Positions 1-12,555 are shown, counted from the first letter of the stretch. The stretch is 64,000 nucleotides of DNA from Owenia fusiformis (GCA_903813345.2 CAIIXF020000011.1:20627754-20691753); one strand, 5' to 3'. Program-made: numbers and translations. Notes: generated by a model from the letters alone, not told the origin.

Positions 1-474
1 ATTAATATAGAAATACATTTGTAACTTTTCGGTGTTGATGCAAGGAGGATTGTGTTCCATGGTTCCAACTCGATTTAAACTGTCTATCTCAATCACTTCT
101 TGAGTGTTTTGATTTTTTTGTTAGGAGATAAGACCAAAATATTAGTTGAGGCAATCTATGCGAGATTCCATTTTTACTTGGTTCGGTTTTTCGCGCATGC
201 GCAAACATAAAAGTATGTCATTCCCATGATTCAGATTACTTTTCAGCAGCTGGTTCAGTTTTAATTTAGATACCAAATGAAAGATTATTGGTTAGGAATA
301 GAAAATATACTTTGGGATTGAATTTTATTTGTTTTAACACTAGAGGAAAATATTCCCACAATAAAAGGGGCATTGGGAAGGGACTGCTGTGAAATAATAA
401 ACACAAGTGACATCTATCTAAAATTATAAGCAGTTACTTAGTTAGTGATTGGGCATGCGCCTAAATAATTTGAA
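1..474. other. no gene recognised
   Basis: No convincing exon, RNA gene or repeat is visible in this stretch at the left edge. It would be 3' flank of the doubtful small secreted gene at 475-870 if that gene is real. Confidence 0.4.
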
Positions 475-870
475 CTAATCAAATTGCTTTAATGTGCATA
501 CGCAAAAAATGGAACCTCGCGCAGATCTCGATTCAAATTCTGCAGTGAAAAATGTCGACTGTATCATTTCGAGTTTTGTAATCACGACATGACCCAATAA
601 ATGGCAGAAGATCGAAATGGAAGCCTGGGAGCAAATCCTCTGGTACTGATTATTAAAAAATAGGTGGGCGATAATAGGAATATTTCTAAAAATAGTTTTC
701 GAACGAGCTGTTTTCCCATGAGTGTAGACAAATATCATGAAAAATACCAATGCAAAACATTCCTTACTCACTTTTTCTCTAAACAGACTTACCAGTTTAG
801 TTATTGGTGGAACAATAATAGGAATAAAGGAGAATAAAAGAACGAGGGAGAAAGCAACGAAAAGTAACAT
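475..870 (-). CDS. possible small secreted protein, two exons
   Basis: Seen: reading leftward, the ATG at 870 opens a 26-codon exon (870-793) of strongly hydrophobic, signal-peptide-like character (MLLFVAFSLVLLFSF...). It ends at a good donor (GTAAGT) in phase 0. A plausible acceptor (pyrimidine-rich, then AATAATCAG) ends at 646, and the sequence after it (645-475) is open in the matching phase to a TAG. The joined product would be 82 residues with several Cys. Against it: the second half resembles no family I know, and the intron would itself be open in frame, so chance is possible. Unrecognised; treat as a candidate only. Confidence 0.22.
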   Translation of the reverse strand: MLLFVAFSLVLLFSFIPIIVPPITKLVSLFREKVSKECFALVFFMIFVYTHGKTARSKTIFRNIPIIAHLFFNNQYQRICSQASISIFCHLLGHVVITKLEMIQSTFFTAEFESRSARGSIFCVCTLKQFD

Positions 871-2198
871 TATTATTGTCTCCTAGTTTGAAGAGCTTCA
901 AAATCCGAACGATAGCGCGTGAAAATGGATCTATGATTCGAGTTCTTGTTTTTTCATTTGCAGTTTTTGTTATGCAATTTGCTTCCAAATGAACTGGTGT
1001 ATCATTCATTCTCGTTGCTGAAAGGCTGTAAAAGAGATACCTCCAAATCTATCATAATGGTTCATGGTAATCATGCAATTCCTCTTTACTGGATTGGCAA
1101 GTCATACTACAGTGAAACTTGTACTTATTGATTACACGGGAACTAGACTAACATGTAGATATGTTCTGGTTTTTCAGAGACAATATGCAAAGAGCTTTAA
1201 TCCTGTTAAAGAAACGAATGTGCTGACAATTGGATTCTCTAAACCCCTAGACAAACATTTGATGAATAATAATATTGGGTGTCTGTAATCAGAAGGTTTA
1301 TGTGTAAAGTAACAGTTCTTTGTCTGTTATACTAGTGTATATTTGCTGATACATGTGCCAAAAATTTAGTATACATGTATCAGATACATATACTAAATAT
1401 TTGGCACATGTAGAAAGAAAGGCCTTGCTTCAACTATTATGGATATATAACACCTCATATAACCTCAAAATTGTTTTTCGCAATCCAGTGAATTTGATCA
1501 GGTGTTCACCACTACAAACAATACTAGTTTTAACAAATAACATATTGTGTTTTGACATGCAACTGAGATCATGCCATCACACATCAATTTTCATCTTCTT
1601 CAGTAAACTGAAAACACATTTGCATGACTCTAATCTGACCAGGTCACATATGGGGGCTCCTACATGTATTCTTTTATGGCAATCTAAAAAACATTCACAC
1701 ACAGCTAGGCAAGGTGTGTCCAATTCCAGCCAATCCAAAAATGCTATTTCACATAACTGCATTCCATTATATAACCAACTCAAGGTCACTAGTTAAATGG
1801 TTGTCAAGGTGATAACTGGACTCCTCAGATTGAAATTGATCAGTTGCAGACTGGACCTTTGCAAAAAGTTTCATTCCACATTTCCCTTACACAGCTTGAT
1901 AACACAGTCTAGCTACAAATCCTTGTGACCCCCCCCCCCCAATTATACACACAAGGTGTACTGGTGTTAAGGTAGATCAGGGGAGGGGGTTCAATGACTT
2001 GAAGCAAAACTACAGACATAGCTAAGGTTTAATAGTATAGTGGCAAAAATTATATTAACAAATAAGTGAACATGACAATATTTATTTGAATCAGGTCATT
2101 ATTATTGTGGTATATATTACATGTAAATAGCTTACAAAATACTTTTTACATAGATTCATAATTTTACAAATATAAATTATACATGTAGGCTATTCCTC
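871..2198. other. gene-free stretch with a dispersed repeat
   Basis: No coding exon is supported. A repeat lies at about 1,690-1,880 (listed separately), there is a short C homopolymer near 1,930, and a local inverted repeat at about 1,340-1,410 pairs the segment around TGCCAAAAATTTAGTATACA with its complement. Confidence 0.4.
1690..1880. repeat. dispersed repeat, copy 1 (SINE-like?)
   Basis: Seen: the segment containing CACACAGCTAGGCAAGGTGT, then CATAACTGCATTCCATTA, then AAGGTCAC...GTCAAGGTGA and TTTGCAAAAAGTTTC recurs in the same order and orientation at 59,049-59,300. Two copies of similar length with no coding content suggest a short interspersed element. No RNA polymerase III boxes were clearly identified, so the class is open. 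Confidence 0.45.
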
Positions 2199-2590
2199 AA
2201 AGGACGATTCTCGGTTTGGAGAACAGTCTCCTGGGCTAATAATTTTTTCATGAAAAATATAGAAATATTACCCAAATTAAACTATGAATATTCAAAAGAG
2301 GACATTTAAATCTACAAGATGTAAAAATAACAAATTGGTCTGAAGCAGGGATAACGCTCAATTAGACCGATTCAATAAAATACAAGTCTCGATTTGGGGA
2401 AATAAGTTCATCAGTGTACTTCGCTAATATTTTTTTGCGAAAAATCTAGAAATATTACCCAAATTAAAGTATGACTATTCAAAAGAGGACATTCAAATCT
2501 ATATTATGTAAAAAAATCAAATTTGTCCGAAGCAGGGATAATACTCATTTAGATTGATGAACTTCGTTCTCCAAACCGAGAATCGTTCTT
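2199..2590. mobile_element. MITE with 25-bp terminal inverted repeats and internal duplication
   Basis: Seen: AAGGACGATTCTCGGTTTGG at the left end is matched in inverted orientation at 2,566-2,590 (24 of 25 bases over the full repeat). Inside are two direct copies of about 140 bp, starting near 2,250 and 2,437, that share TAGAAATATTACCCAAATTA, TCAAAAGAGGACATT and GAAGCAGGGATAA. No coding capacity. This is the structure of a non-autonomous DNA transposon; superfamily unknown. Confidence 0.7.
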
Positions 2591-3263
2591 TACAATATAG
2601 AAACATTAATTATTGTACATAATTAAAATTGTGGACTTTTATACATTAATTCTCATAATACTTCAGATGTTTTATTTTATAAATAGTAAAAGATTGCAGA
2701 TTGAAAATGTTAAAGACAGCTTGAATTTTGGCAATAGCATCCACTCACATTATGTTCATTGAAAGAGAAGCCTGCAGTGGTCTTTGTAAGAAATACAATA
2801 AAAAATATGATAAGACTTGCAAGTTCGACTCTCATATACAATTCAGTTATCAGATTTGGAATGTATTATATAGGAATGTTTGCTAATCAATTTGTATTTT
2901 AAATGTTTCTCACTAGATAGGTGAATACCGTGAATCCTTAACTATTTACAGAATAGATACTGTATGTCACACTCTTTAAATTCACTAAATATCACGAACA
3001 TGTACCTGTACTTAGAATCAATACAATTGTAAGAAATGGACACCATTTCAACCTGACTTGTCATTTACCATTCCATATATGATCTCAAAACAGTAAAAGT
3101 TTATTGAAAAGCATCTCAACGCATGTTATGGTAAATAAGAACCCTATATTGGTGGTTGTATGTATTTACTTTTACCTTTTAATATTTTGGCTTAATGCAA
3201 TACAAAATCAGTGCCTGATCTCTTTTATAACAGAATCATCACCTACAGGTATACCTACACATG

Positions 3264-3566
3264 AATGTAAGTAACTTTAACGGCCGTTTTAATTTGGCGG
3301 TTTTGGCGGATTGATGACAACTGCCAAATTAAGTCTCCCACCAATTTTTTGAATAAATCCCCGGAGATTTCCTTGCATGATAAAAACATTTGAACATTGT
3401 TCAATTGTTTATTTTTTGAGAAACAAGAGCATTATTTGCATCTTTGTATGAACCCTCTTATATCCGCATTTTACTGATGGTAAATCTGCCAAATTAAATA
3501 GCAGCCAAAATTTGCCAAATCCAGCCCAATCCATCAAATTAAATAGCGCCAAATAAAGCAACTTAC
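3264..3566. mobile_element. degenerate inverted-repeat element
   Basis: Seen: GTAAGTAACTTTAACGGCCG...TTTAATTTGGCGG at the left is answered, inverted and diverged, at 3,520-3,566 (rightward CCATCAAATTAAATAGCGCC...GCAACTTAC). Repeated TTTGGC/GCCAAA words lie between. No coding potential. Ends are approximate. Confidence 0.35.
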
Positions 3567-3940
3567 AGTAGGTGGTGTACATGAATTGGGGCCTCAACCA
3601 TTGTGGGGTAAGGGGCCTCTGAACTGACTCAGTCGCATATAACTATACATTCTGACTGTCTGTTATCAAACCAATCAAGTTATATCATCTATAAGTTATG
3701 TTATGTTATTTTTTTTTTTGTAAAATAGTAAACTCTAAATTGTAAAAATTAAATGCAATATAAATCACTTTACACACATTTACATTACAGACATTAGGCA
3801 CCCCCCCCCCGTGAACATGATTATGGCTAGTTACATGAATATTTCATTGTTGACAATGATATGATAAAATGTATAGCAAATGATTCATGTACATTAAAAG
3901 CTTTCTATATGATATGAAACAACAGGTACATTAATGCCCA

Positions 3941-4208
3941 TGTACACTACTCCCCATAAGTTTGGCAACTTGAAGTCCCCTTTTGGCACTAATCAAACCC
4001 TGTTTATAAATTTTATAAAATTCAAATAAATCATCAAATACGAAACTATTGTATTGAAGGAAAAAATTAAGATCTAAACGTTATGGCAATATTCTGGTAA
4101 ATAGCGCCATAAATAACACTGGTTTTGGGCCCTGAGTTCAGTACTCAGACTTTGATACACTATCCAAGGAAAACCTCTGGTTGCCAAACGTATGGAGGGG
4201 AGTGTACA
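3941..4208. mobile_element. MITE, TGTACACT family, copy 1
   Basis: Seen: the terminal inverted repeats pair TGTACACTACTCCCCATAAG plus TTTGGCAAC with GTTGCCAAACGTATGGAGGG plus GAGTGTACA. About 268 bp, non-coding. A diverged relative lies at 52,248-52,484, so this is a dispersed family. Confidence 0.65.
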
Positions 4209-4513
4209 AATCCTGCACCAACTAGTGGAAAGATGTCTCATTCATAAAACTTATGCTTCACATTTCTCAAATTGTCAATCGTTATCTTACATTTCTAAAT
4301 GAAAAACATTTATCAGGTAAACAGTTCGAGTTAGTGTTTACTAGTGATGTAACAGTCATAAATGATTGAATATGCGGTTAATGAATTAATTAGCAGTGTG
4401 AGATAGTAAAATGTAGGATTGGAAATAAATTAAGGGGAGCGAAATCAGAGGCTTGATGCAACATTAACTTCATAACTTATAATTATGAGTTTAAAAATGT
4501 ACAAATAATATGA

Positions 4514-4605
4514 TACAGTAAAACCTATGCTATAAGTGGAGCACATTTGTTACTTCAGAAAAGTGTTTCATTTTGGAGGTGTTTATCTTTACAGGTTTTA
4601 CTGTA
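4514..4605. mobile_element. short hairpin MITE with CAGTAAAACCT ends, copy 1
   Basis: Seen: TACAGTAAAACCT at the left and AGGTTTTACTGTA at the right, an exact 13-bp inverted repeat starting and ending in TA, as expected for Tc1/mariner-derived MITEs. Only 92 bp long; the copy at 5,822-5,982 shares the ends and the internal GGAGGT/CACTTATAGAGG theme. Confidence 0.6.
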
Positions 4606-5620
4606 TTTTAAACATACATTATTTCTGTTCTTGCAATAAAAATAATACTCTATTTATACACTAAAATGTATTCACTAAAATAGTAAAATGAACTTTGCAT
4701 GTTTGTGTTTGATATACATTCACAATCCTCCATATGGGATGAGATTGGCACATTTTCCTAATAGAGGAGTTTCTAAATGATTTTGAAATCTCGCTATTCC
4801 TCGTTTTTTCATGAGATTTTAAGAGATTTGCACATTTTACCTCTAACGACTTACTTTTCTTTCTTTTTAATAGCATATTTGAACTCCGCGATATGTTTCC
4901 TACAATAATAGCTTTGATTTACACATTTATGTCATTTAAATCATTCTCCATGACATTTTAAAAAAAACTTTGGCCAAATCTCCATTGATGTTATGCTAAA
5001 ATTCTTTAAATCCATGGTTTAATCGTATGACAACCAACATTTTCATTTTTAATCACAATATGTTCATTGACAGGGTCATTTAATAGTATGCCATTCAAAT
5101 TTCAGACAGATTTAACTAACACTCTTTGATAAATCATGAAATTAAGTGAATATTGCAAGCTTTTAGCATAGAACTCAATGGAAGGTTGGCCCAAGATGAA
5201 CAAAGGTGACATCTATTATGTCAGCTTTATGCAGCTTTATTTAGCTATCTAGAAACTATACTATTACTCCAACTCGTGTCAGTTTTTACGTAGTATAAGA
5301 GGAGATTTCCCTCACTGCGCAAATTGTAAAGTTCATAATTAATGAATGAAATCAATACTACAATGTACATTGTTTATCACTGTAATGGCTGTATAAAACA
5401 GATAAATTCGAGAATTGGGCAATATTGGATTTCACACATCCATTTGTGAATCCTCTGACAATACCTTCAAGCAAACAATAAAAATCTCTATCCAGTTTTA
5501 CGTTAAATTATCCCCTGGAATGCAGTCTTTGTTTATACAGAACATTGTTCAATTAAGCTCAGTTTGTACATACTTCCTCTTTTTAATTCAATGCAATCGA
5601 AAATCTGAGATTTGTGCTTT

Positions 5621-8600
5621 CTAGACATACTGCTCCTTTTTCCTCTTGCAGCAAAAGCAATACAAGCAGACCCCAGTTATTATGAGAATCACACCAAGTG
5701 CAACGCCTCCTATTATGAACCCGGACACACTGGAAGAAATAAAACACATTAACTATCAGTGTTGTTTAACAGAACCAAAATTGAAAGCCCATGACAGAAC
5801 TGGCTAATTTTTTACACTGTTCAGTAAAACCTGTGTAAGTTGAACAATTGTAAGGACTTCAAAAAGTGTTCCACTAAAGGAGGTTTTCCACTTATAGAGG
5901 TTTACTTAACGTTAAGACAAAGGGACAGTGAAGTGTACTGTTTACACTTATAGAGGTGTTCAACTTGACAGGTTCTACTGTATTGTATTATGTTTTATTT
6001 CAAAGAAACAGTGAATTGTTGGTCAATTGAAAGAAAGTACATGAATTTAAATATTGATTAGCCTGCTTCCTTGACTATATGGTATCAATGGATCATTGTA
6101 CTACATAAATTGCTTGATACATGAGAAGTGTTGACCGTGTGTTTAGTCACGTATTTCTGTTTACCACATATAGCGGAATTCATAAAATTACTAAAGCATT
6201 TCTGAAGAAAATGCAAAGTATTATTGAAGCGCTTCCCGTGTGAAACTGAAGTGATAACAATGTAACAATATTAAGGTATATTAAGAAGAAGAATTCTTAA
6301 GTCTATTGACGTCTTATAAATAATTACTAATATAATGACTTCTTACAACAAGAAAACTCTTTGGAAACCTTGTATAGGTAGTTAGTTATATGTTCTGGTG
6401 AATTCTAAACTAAATACTTACCACGTATTGCTAAAATGGACGTAGAACTGATGCCAGACACATCTGCCACCTGGTGGGCAGAGGTTGGTCTGACAGAAAC
6501 AAGCTTCACCTTTCAGGATCACATTGTTCACTGCTGTCTCAGACATCTTACTATACCTTTGGTTAACAAGGTCCTCAACCTGTAAGAGAATAAGTAATTA
6601 AGGGTGAACCCATTTTAATAATAATTTGATTCAAACAAGCTTCACCTTTCAGGATCACATTGCTCACTGCTGTCTCAGACATCTTACTATACCTTTGGTT
6701 AACAAGGTCCACAACCTGTAAGAGAATAAGTAATTTAGGGTGAACCCATTTTAATAATAATTTGATTCAAACATGCTTCTCCTTTCGGGATCACATTGGT
6801 CATTGGTTTATCAATCATCTAAGTAAACCTTAGGGTTGCAAGATTTTCAACCTGCAAGACATACTTCATAATTTTTTCTAAGAATGGTGAACCCATTTTG
6901 TATTCAGATTTATGGAAGAATATGTTCTGATCATTGATTTTTTCTAATCAGTATACACTGAAAGAGTCTTTGGTTATGTGCGAGGCCTACACTGAATTGG
7001 GGTCATGGGGAAGTCTTATTCACCCCTACAATATTTTACAATGTCGCTTTTGGCATGAGGAATACACACATTTCTAATAGACTTTTGCAAACATTCAACG
7101 CAGGAGAGTGAACAATATTCTAACAGTGTGGGAATTTGGGAAATAAGCATTTTTGACTTGACCAGACAGTTTGAAAACACACTTGACAATTTTTTGTACT
7201 TGGTCAAAGTACTGAAAAAATATACATAGAAACAGGGGGGATAAAATGATTGAAATTGTTAACCAGTGAATTTTATATTTAGCATTGTTTCATTTGTTGA
7301 CAACTTCTTCCTCAGAGAAAGGCCAATTTATTTTCTTTCATTTGATATGTAAAACAAAATTCATTGTCTCATGTCTCCCACACAGTTTGAAACAGTCTTG
7401 ACAAATGTCTTTTCAGACTCAACATTTGTCCATTGTCCGGTGCTTATTTCCCACAATGTTCTAAATGTTCTAATATCACGAGGGGATTTTATTGTTTATT
7501 TGATGTTTACTTTTTGTTTCACTTTTGCTACTATAATGTCAAAAAAGTTTTGTAATTGGAGTTGTACTCATTAACTCAGCAATTGGACTTAAAAAAAGAA
7601 TAATATCATCTACGGAGAACTTGTTCCAAAGTGAAAAATGGAGATATCTTTTAAAATCTAAGCACTTTATCAGAAGCTGATAGATGGGAGCCCAGAAGAG
7701 CATGATGATGATGAGCTGATGTTACTTCAATTATTTACAAGCGGCTTGGAACTTTTATGGTGTGTTTGTGTGTTTTGGTTATTTCTACAAAGCTGATGAT
7801 GTAATTTTGATAAAGAATATTCAACAATGATGCAATGTTGGAACTGATGAGCGCTACCCTTGTATATCGATAAAGTGTTTACTGCTGTTGTGTCGGTCCT
7901 GTGTTCCCACCTTCATAATGGCGTATCCACGCTATGGGAAAGGGAGAATTTGACAATCGAGCCTTGCAAGATGCCATGCAGAAATAGAGATTTACAGAAA
8001 TATGGAAAGTGATGATGTCATTTGGTGGGTGAGTAAAGGCAAACCTTTTATATCTGAGGTGCAAGTTAAGACAGAGTATCATTGTGGCTTAAAAAAATTT
8101 AAGGTTGTAAATGTCTAAAGTAACATGAGGATAAAACAAAGAAAATCATAAAAATAGAAAAATGTATATCAAAAAAAAAATTGAAGCAAATTGGTCAAGT
8201 AGAAGAAGAGAAAGTTTGAAAATTTGAAGTTTATATGATTAAAAAGGATGAGTTAATTAAGTAATTAAGGAAAGGATTAAGTAAAGGAATTAAGTAAAGG
8301 ATATCTAAAAAGAGAAAATATAAGTAGGTTAAGGATATCAAGTGAGAATATAAGTAAAAAAAGTATATCAAGTGAGAAGATAAGTATTGTAAAGTGTGAA
8401 TATAAGTAAGTAAAGGATATTAATGAAGACATAATAAAGGTATTTAAAGTAGTTAAAGTGTATCAAGGACAATCAATTACAAAGTAAAGTATCCCGATCC
8501 CATTCAAGAGAAATAGAAATACAGGTCTACTTAGTGCACAGGTAGATCTGCTGATCTCAGGAAGGTTTAACCTTAATGAAAAGTTTAATCTAGGACGACA

Positions 8601-11600
8601 GTTACCCTATGGCTTGAACCCCACAGTACAAAATCAGGTGTAAGATGGCAAAATGGACAAAAATCACTCAACTACTTTTCAAGTTACAGCAAATATTTCA
8701 AAGAATCGCACACACGTAAATGTACAGATGGACAGATGGATGCACATTTGTATTGACGGACGGGTGGAGGCGTTTCCTATATCCCTCAGAACTTTATTGG
8801 ATGGGATAATAACTGATGTCAGTAAAGCTGAACTATTTAGGACAATATGAGGAACAGAATTACTAATTACCCCACATTGATCTTTTGCATTGCTCCCTTA
8901 CCTGAATCAATTCTAACATTCATTATCTATGTTTTACTAAGGTTACAACAGTTTAAAGGCAATCATCACAGGTCATTATCAAGTTAGGAGTTATTGCCCA
9001 GATTTAATGAGTCTATTCTTTGGGATGAAATGTATTATTGATGTTGTATTTAAGTGAACAATAATACAATCTGATAGCTACACCGTTTTCAATTAATATA
9101 GACAAGAATTAGGATTAATTCAGAGATTTAGGTAGGTGGAAGAAAATAATGAGCTTATGTCAGAAGCTAATTTAGATTAAAAGTGTGGCCTTCTTGAAAG
9201 GATTTCTTTAATTGCAATGTCTATTGTCCCGATGTGAGAGTAACGCAGATGCGAGAAGGGAGTTACCAGTTTCACCACCAGGTGGATCGTTCGGGTCAGA
9301 TAGCATGGCGGGTATAGTAAAAAGTTCCCCTTAACTTTAATTACTTCTGTTTAACTTTATGTATCTAACATTGTCTAATAGTTATGCAAATCAAAATATG
9401 TCCAGTAAAGAAAATGTCATCTGTCCAATATAAGAAAACATATTTCACTTTTTGTAATTTTGTAACATGATTCACTTGCTGAAAATGGGGAATCAATCCG
9501 AAATCAAAGTCACATTTAAAAAAATTAAATTTTCAAAGTTGATACACAATTTTCGAAACTATATTTCTAGATGTACTTTTACATGTAGATTTCTAATATG
9601 ACATCACTTTGGCTTAATTTTGAATATTTAACGTAAATTTTGAATAATTGACGTAAATCAAGATTATTTCTACTCGCGTCATTTCTGAAAATTTCAGCAA
9701 GTGAATCATTGATAACGTACTTGAGGACTCATATCCTGCGACTGTTTTTGAGTTAAAAGTTCAAAACAAGTTTGTCTTTCTACTTATCAGGATTCAAGTT
9801 ATTCATTACGGTATCAATTTGATGATTGCTCCGGGAAAGAATACAAACCAAAATTTTCAAAAAAGCTTTAAAAGTTTTCAAAAAAGCTTTAAAGAGAGAA
9901 TCGGATCTAGCGGGCAGGCAAACAAAAAATTGTTTTAATTTTAGAATATTTCTGACTCATGTCATTCCTTGTCATGTCTATTTTCTAAAAATACTAAAGT
10001 GCACACTTTATTTCAGGAAAAGTAAAGATTTTTACAATAATGTATTATTTCTCTATTAGAATGTTTACCATTCTTATTATTTGGGAGAATATCAATATTT
10101 TTCACCCATTTTTGCTCTTCGAATCCATGATAACTTTACCAGTTTATAACATATGGTGAATCTTTTGTAGAGGGTGTCCATAATAAAACCATAAATTAAT
10201 ATTACTGATATACATTTAGGCATGTTCAGATATATATCTCAGACCTGAGACCATCATAAAAAAGTTTATGTTAGTCTCAGCTCAGACTTAAGCTCAAGGG
10301 GGTATTGTTATGTTCTGTACACCCTGTATCTTTGCAATCTAACCCACAGGAATATTTAATGTATTGTCATATGTACCTGCTCAGTTCCCTGGCATGTATT
10401 TTCAGTTCCACTGCTGACTTGCATACAATCTCTGATCCATGTGTCACTCCTGAAGCGGCCAGCTGAAAATTATTGCATTTAAAGTTATCATTACAATCAT
10501 GTAAACTACAGGGCAGACAGTAAACACTGGCACAGAGCTGGGAATTGATGGGGGGTGGGGGGGGGGTGTATAAAGGGAAAAAGCTCTTCCCAAATTTTAA
10601 ATAGGACCATCCATGTGTTTATTTGATTTTTAAAGAATGTCTTCAGCACATGTTTAAATGAATTTATTTTCACATGCATGTGGTTTAAAGTGTACAATTC
10701 TTTTCAAAATCGAAAAATATGCATTGAATATCAAAGTGTTGTTGATAATCTAAATCACTGCATATAGCAATCTTGATCTGGAGATGCAAGTCCTGCAAGT
10801 AATTCACCATACATGCAGTGGCTCCTATAACATTATGGGGTAACATGAGCATAACATAGATCTAAATTAGGTGAGGCAAAAATCAATAGGTGAGGTACCT
10901 TTGGATTTCGCTTGAATAGTGTGAGTTCAAAAAATTTATAAAAATTATTTCTTTTACAGTGTTCTCCACAGGATTTTTCTCAATTGGTGCAAAATTCTCA
11001 TTTCCACAATTTAGACAAACATTTTAGACCAATTTTTCATCATTTTCTCCGTGGGTGCAAATGGATTTTCAGATGGGTGCAAGCCTTTTTTTTAAAATTT
11101 CAGATGGGCGCTGCACCCACTTACTTAATGTGCTCTGGAGATCATATCATAGCATTTGCTCCACCTGTCTCAGCCTCACACCTGGCTACATTCATGGGTA
11201 TGATCATAATTACAGAGAAAGCCTATATATACAATTATCATACTTACTAACTGGAATATATAGCTCTGATGTGCCTCGGACAAGGCCACACTTATACACA
11301 CGACCAAATATGGCATTTGGGCAAGTAACAATATCTCCTGATTTTGAATCAAAGGGATCCCGGCAACCGGGGTTTGTGTTTCTAGCAAATTGCTCCTTTA
11401 CATCTTCATCATCTGTCTGTCCAGGAGGAAGCTCTAAACTCTGACACTTGTAGCATTCAAGGGTTAACACTGCAATATAAAAGAAATGCAGATATGTGTA
11501 TTACTAAATACTGTATTATTCAATATTTTAAAGACGTTATTGTACATTGCACTTATGCTCTAAAAATTCAAAGCGACATAACTTGGGTCAAAAATCTGAA

Positions 11601-12555
11601 AATTATGATTGAGGTTGAGGATTGCTTTCGAGACATTTCATCCATTGGATGTTTCACCCTTACACTGTTCACCCCTTAGCCATTTCATCCTATTGACATT
11701 TTACCCCCTAGACACTTCCTCTCCTGGAGATTTTACCCCCTAGACATTTCACCATCTATAGTACTGTGGAAAAATAAGAGTCGTGTTTTAAGCACATTTC
11801 CCTGAATTCTACCATTTAATGTCCCAAACTCTCCAAACTACTGAAAAATATGCCCGCCATGTAAATAATGTTTAACAAAATGAATGTTAATTCAAGGCTT
11901 CATACCAGCGTATGCATGAGCCATTTCTCACAAGTTTGAGTTCACATTTCGATAAAATGAAGTAGTGGCAAACTCCACCAGGTTTGTTTATTGTGGTCTG
12001 ATTTCTATGGTACAGGGTGACACAAAGAAATGACACTCACCCACACAATGTTGCATTACTTTTTTGTCTGCAAAAATTCTGACAAACTCAAGGTCAGACA
12101 GCCTAGACATTTCACTCCCTTGACATGCTGTTATGACATCATAAATTCTGTCTATGGAATATTTATCAAATGAAGTAAACTGAACAACTCTTCAATTCGA
12201 GATTGCTGAAACTTTTTTGGCCTGGGAAATTGCCAGAAACTAATGTTGGAACCATCTGCCTTGAACACGTCTTCATCCTACTTGGATGTAATCTTACCTA
12301 ATTATTAGTGCATAAGTAGTTGATATTCGATGTATCGACTCGTAAAACACTTTTGACCACTTCCTGTGACTAGGAGTAGGAAGCAGAATTTCAATTTTAG
12401 ATGTAAACAAACCCAAAAAATCAAGATGTAAATTGATCAGAATATAGACTTGATGGAGCTTATATCAGACACTCACCTGTTTCTAGATATAAACACAATA
12501 TAAATGAAATAAGTGAAACTAATTTTGTAGTTCTAGAACATATGATAATGGCCAT
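5621..12555 (-). CDS. Ly6/quiver-like cysteine-rich protein with transmembrane anchor, 217 aa, five exons
   Basis: Exons, in gene order: 12,555-12,477, 11,469-11,248, 10,462-10,377, 6,579-6,422 and 5,729-5,621. All junctions are GT-AG, phases agree, and the total is 654 nt. Seen: signal peptide (about residues 1-29), then a Cys-rich ectodomain that begins ECYKCQS and includes NPGCRDPFD, VTCP, YKCGL, IRDCMQV and ACFCQTNLCPPGG. A transmembrane segment (about 186-206, GFIIGGVALGVILIITGVCL) and a short basic tail ending KRKKEQYV follow. The CYKC start, NPGC-DPF and CxCxxxxC pattern match the three-finger Ly6 fold of quiver/sleepless-type proteins, which act at the cell surface, often on ion channels. 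Family members are usually GPI-anchored; the TM segment with a cytoplasmic tail is unusual. Specific partner unknown. Exon 4 is partly duplicated in the adjoining intron. Confidence 0.85.
5822..5982. mobile_element. short hairpin MITE with CAGTAAAACCT ends, copy 2
   Basis: Seen: CAGTAAAACCTG at the left and CAGGTTCTACTG at the right, with an internal inverted GGTTT/CACTTATAGAGGT arrangement. Lies in the last intron of the Ly6-like gene. Related to 4,514-4,605. Confidence 0.55.
6498..6890. repeat. three tandem copies of a 136-bp unit covering part of exon 4
   Basis: Seen: the unit from AAGCTTCACCTTTCAGGATC through the splice acceptor to ATTTGATTCAAAC recurs at 6,637 with a 136-bp period and only a few differences. 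A more diverged third copy starts near 6,772. The first copy is the 5' half of the functional exon 4. The second keeps the acceptor and an open frame (VVDLVNQRYSKMSETAV...) but loses the cysteine-rich second half and the donor. The extra copies lie in the intron just upstream of exon 4. Confidence 0.8.
8240..8430. repeat. degenerate A-rich tandem array
   Basis: Seen: repeated variants of AAGTAAAGGATAT and AAGTGAGAATAT in an irregular 25-35 bp periodicity. Low-complexity intronic repeat without coding content. Confidence 0.5.
9467..9709. mobile_element. hairpin MITE with ATGATTCACTTGCTGAAA ends
   Basis: Seen: ATGATTCACTTGCTGAAA at 9,467 and its reverse complement ending at 9,709. About 243 bp with no coding potential; one further related pair (TTGAATATTTAACGTAAA / TTGAATAATTGACGTAAA) repeats inside. 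Confidence 0.5.
11640..11760. repeat. degenerate minisatellite in intron 1 of the Ly6-like gene
   Basis: Seen: five to six imperfect units of about 20 bp around the words GACATTTCACCC and CCCCTAGACATTT. The first intron (11,470-12,476) otherwise shows nothing recognisable. Confidence 0.5.

Larger units (their letters stand above)
2591..5620. other. 3' flank of the Ly6-like gene; only repeats seen
   Basis: No exon is supported. The stretch holds the inverted-repeat elements listed at 3,264-3,566, 3,941-4,208 and 4,514-4,605, C and T homopolymers near 3,710 and 3,801, and a reverse-strand AATAAA at about 5,242-5,237. That motif could be the polyadenylation signal of the gene ending at 5,621. 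Confidence 0.4.
6891..10376. other. large intron 3 of the Ly6-like gene
   Basis: Nothing coding is supported. It holds a degenerate AAGTAAAGGATATCAA-type tandem array (about 8,240-8,430), the hairpin MITE at 9,467-9,709, and a 23-bp direct duplication (TTTTCAAAAAAGCTTTAAA, about 9,854-9,895). Confidence 0.4.

Noticed and set aside
8240-8430. CRISPR-like array
   Set aside because: The units are degenerate and adjacent without unique spacers, in an animal intron; a simple tandem repeat.
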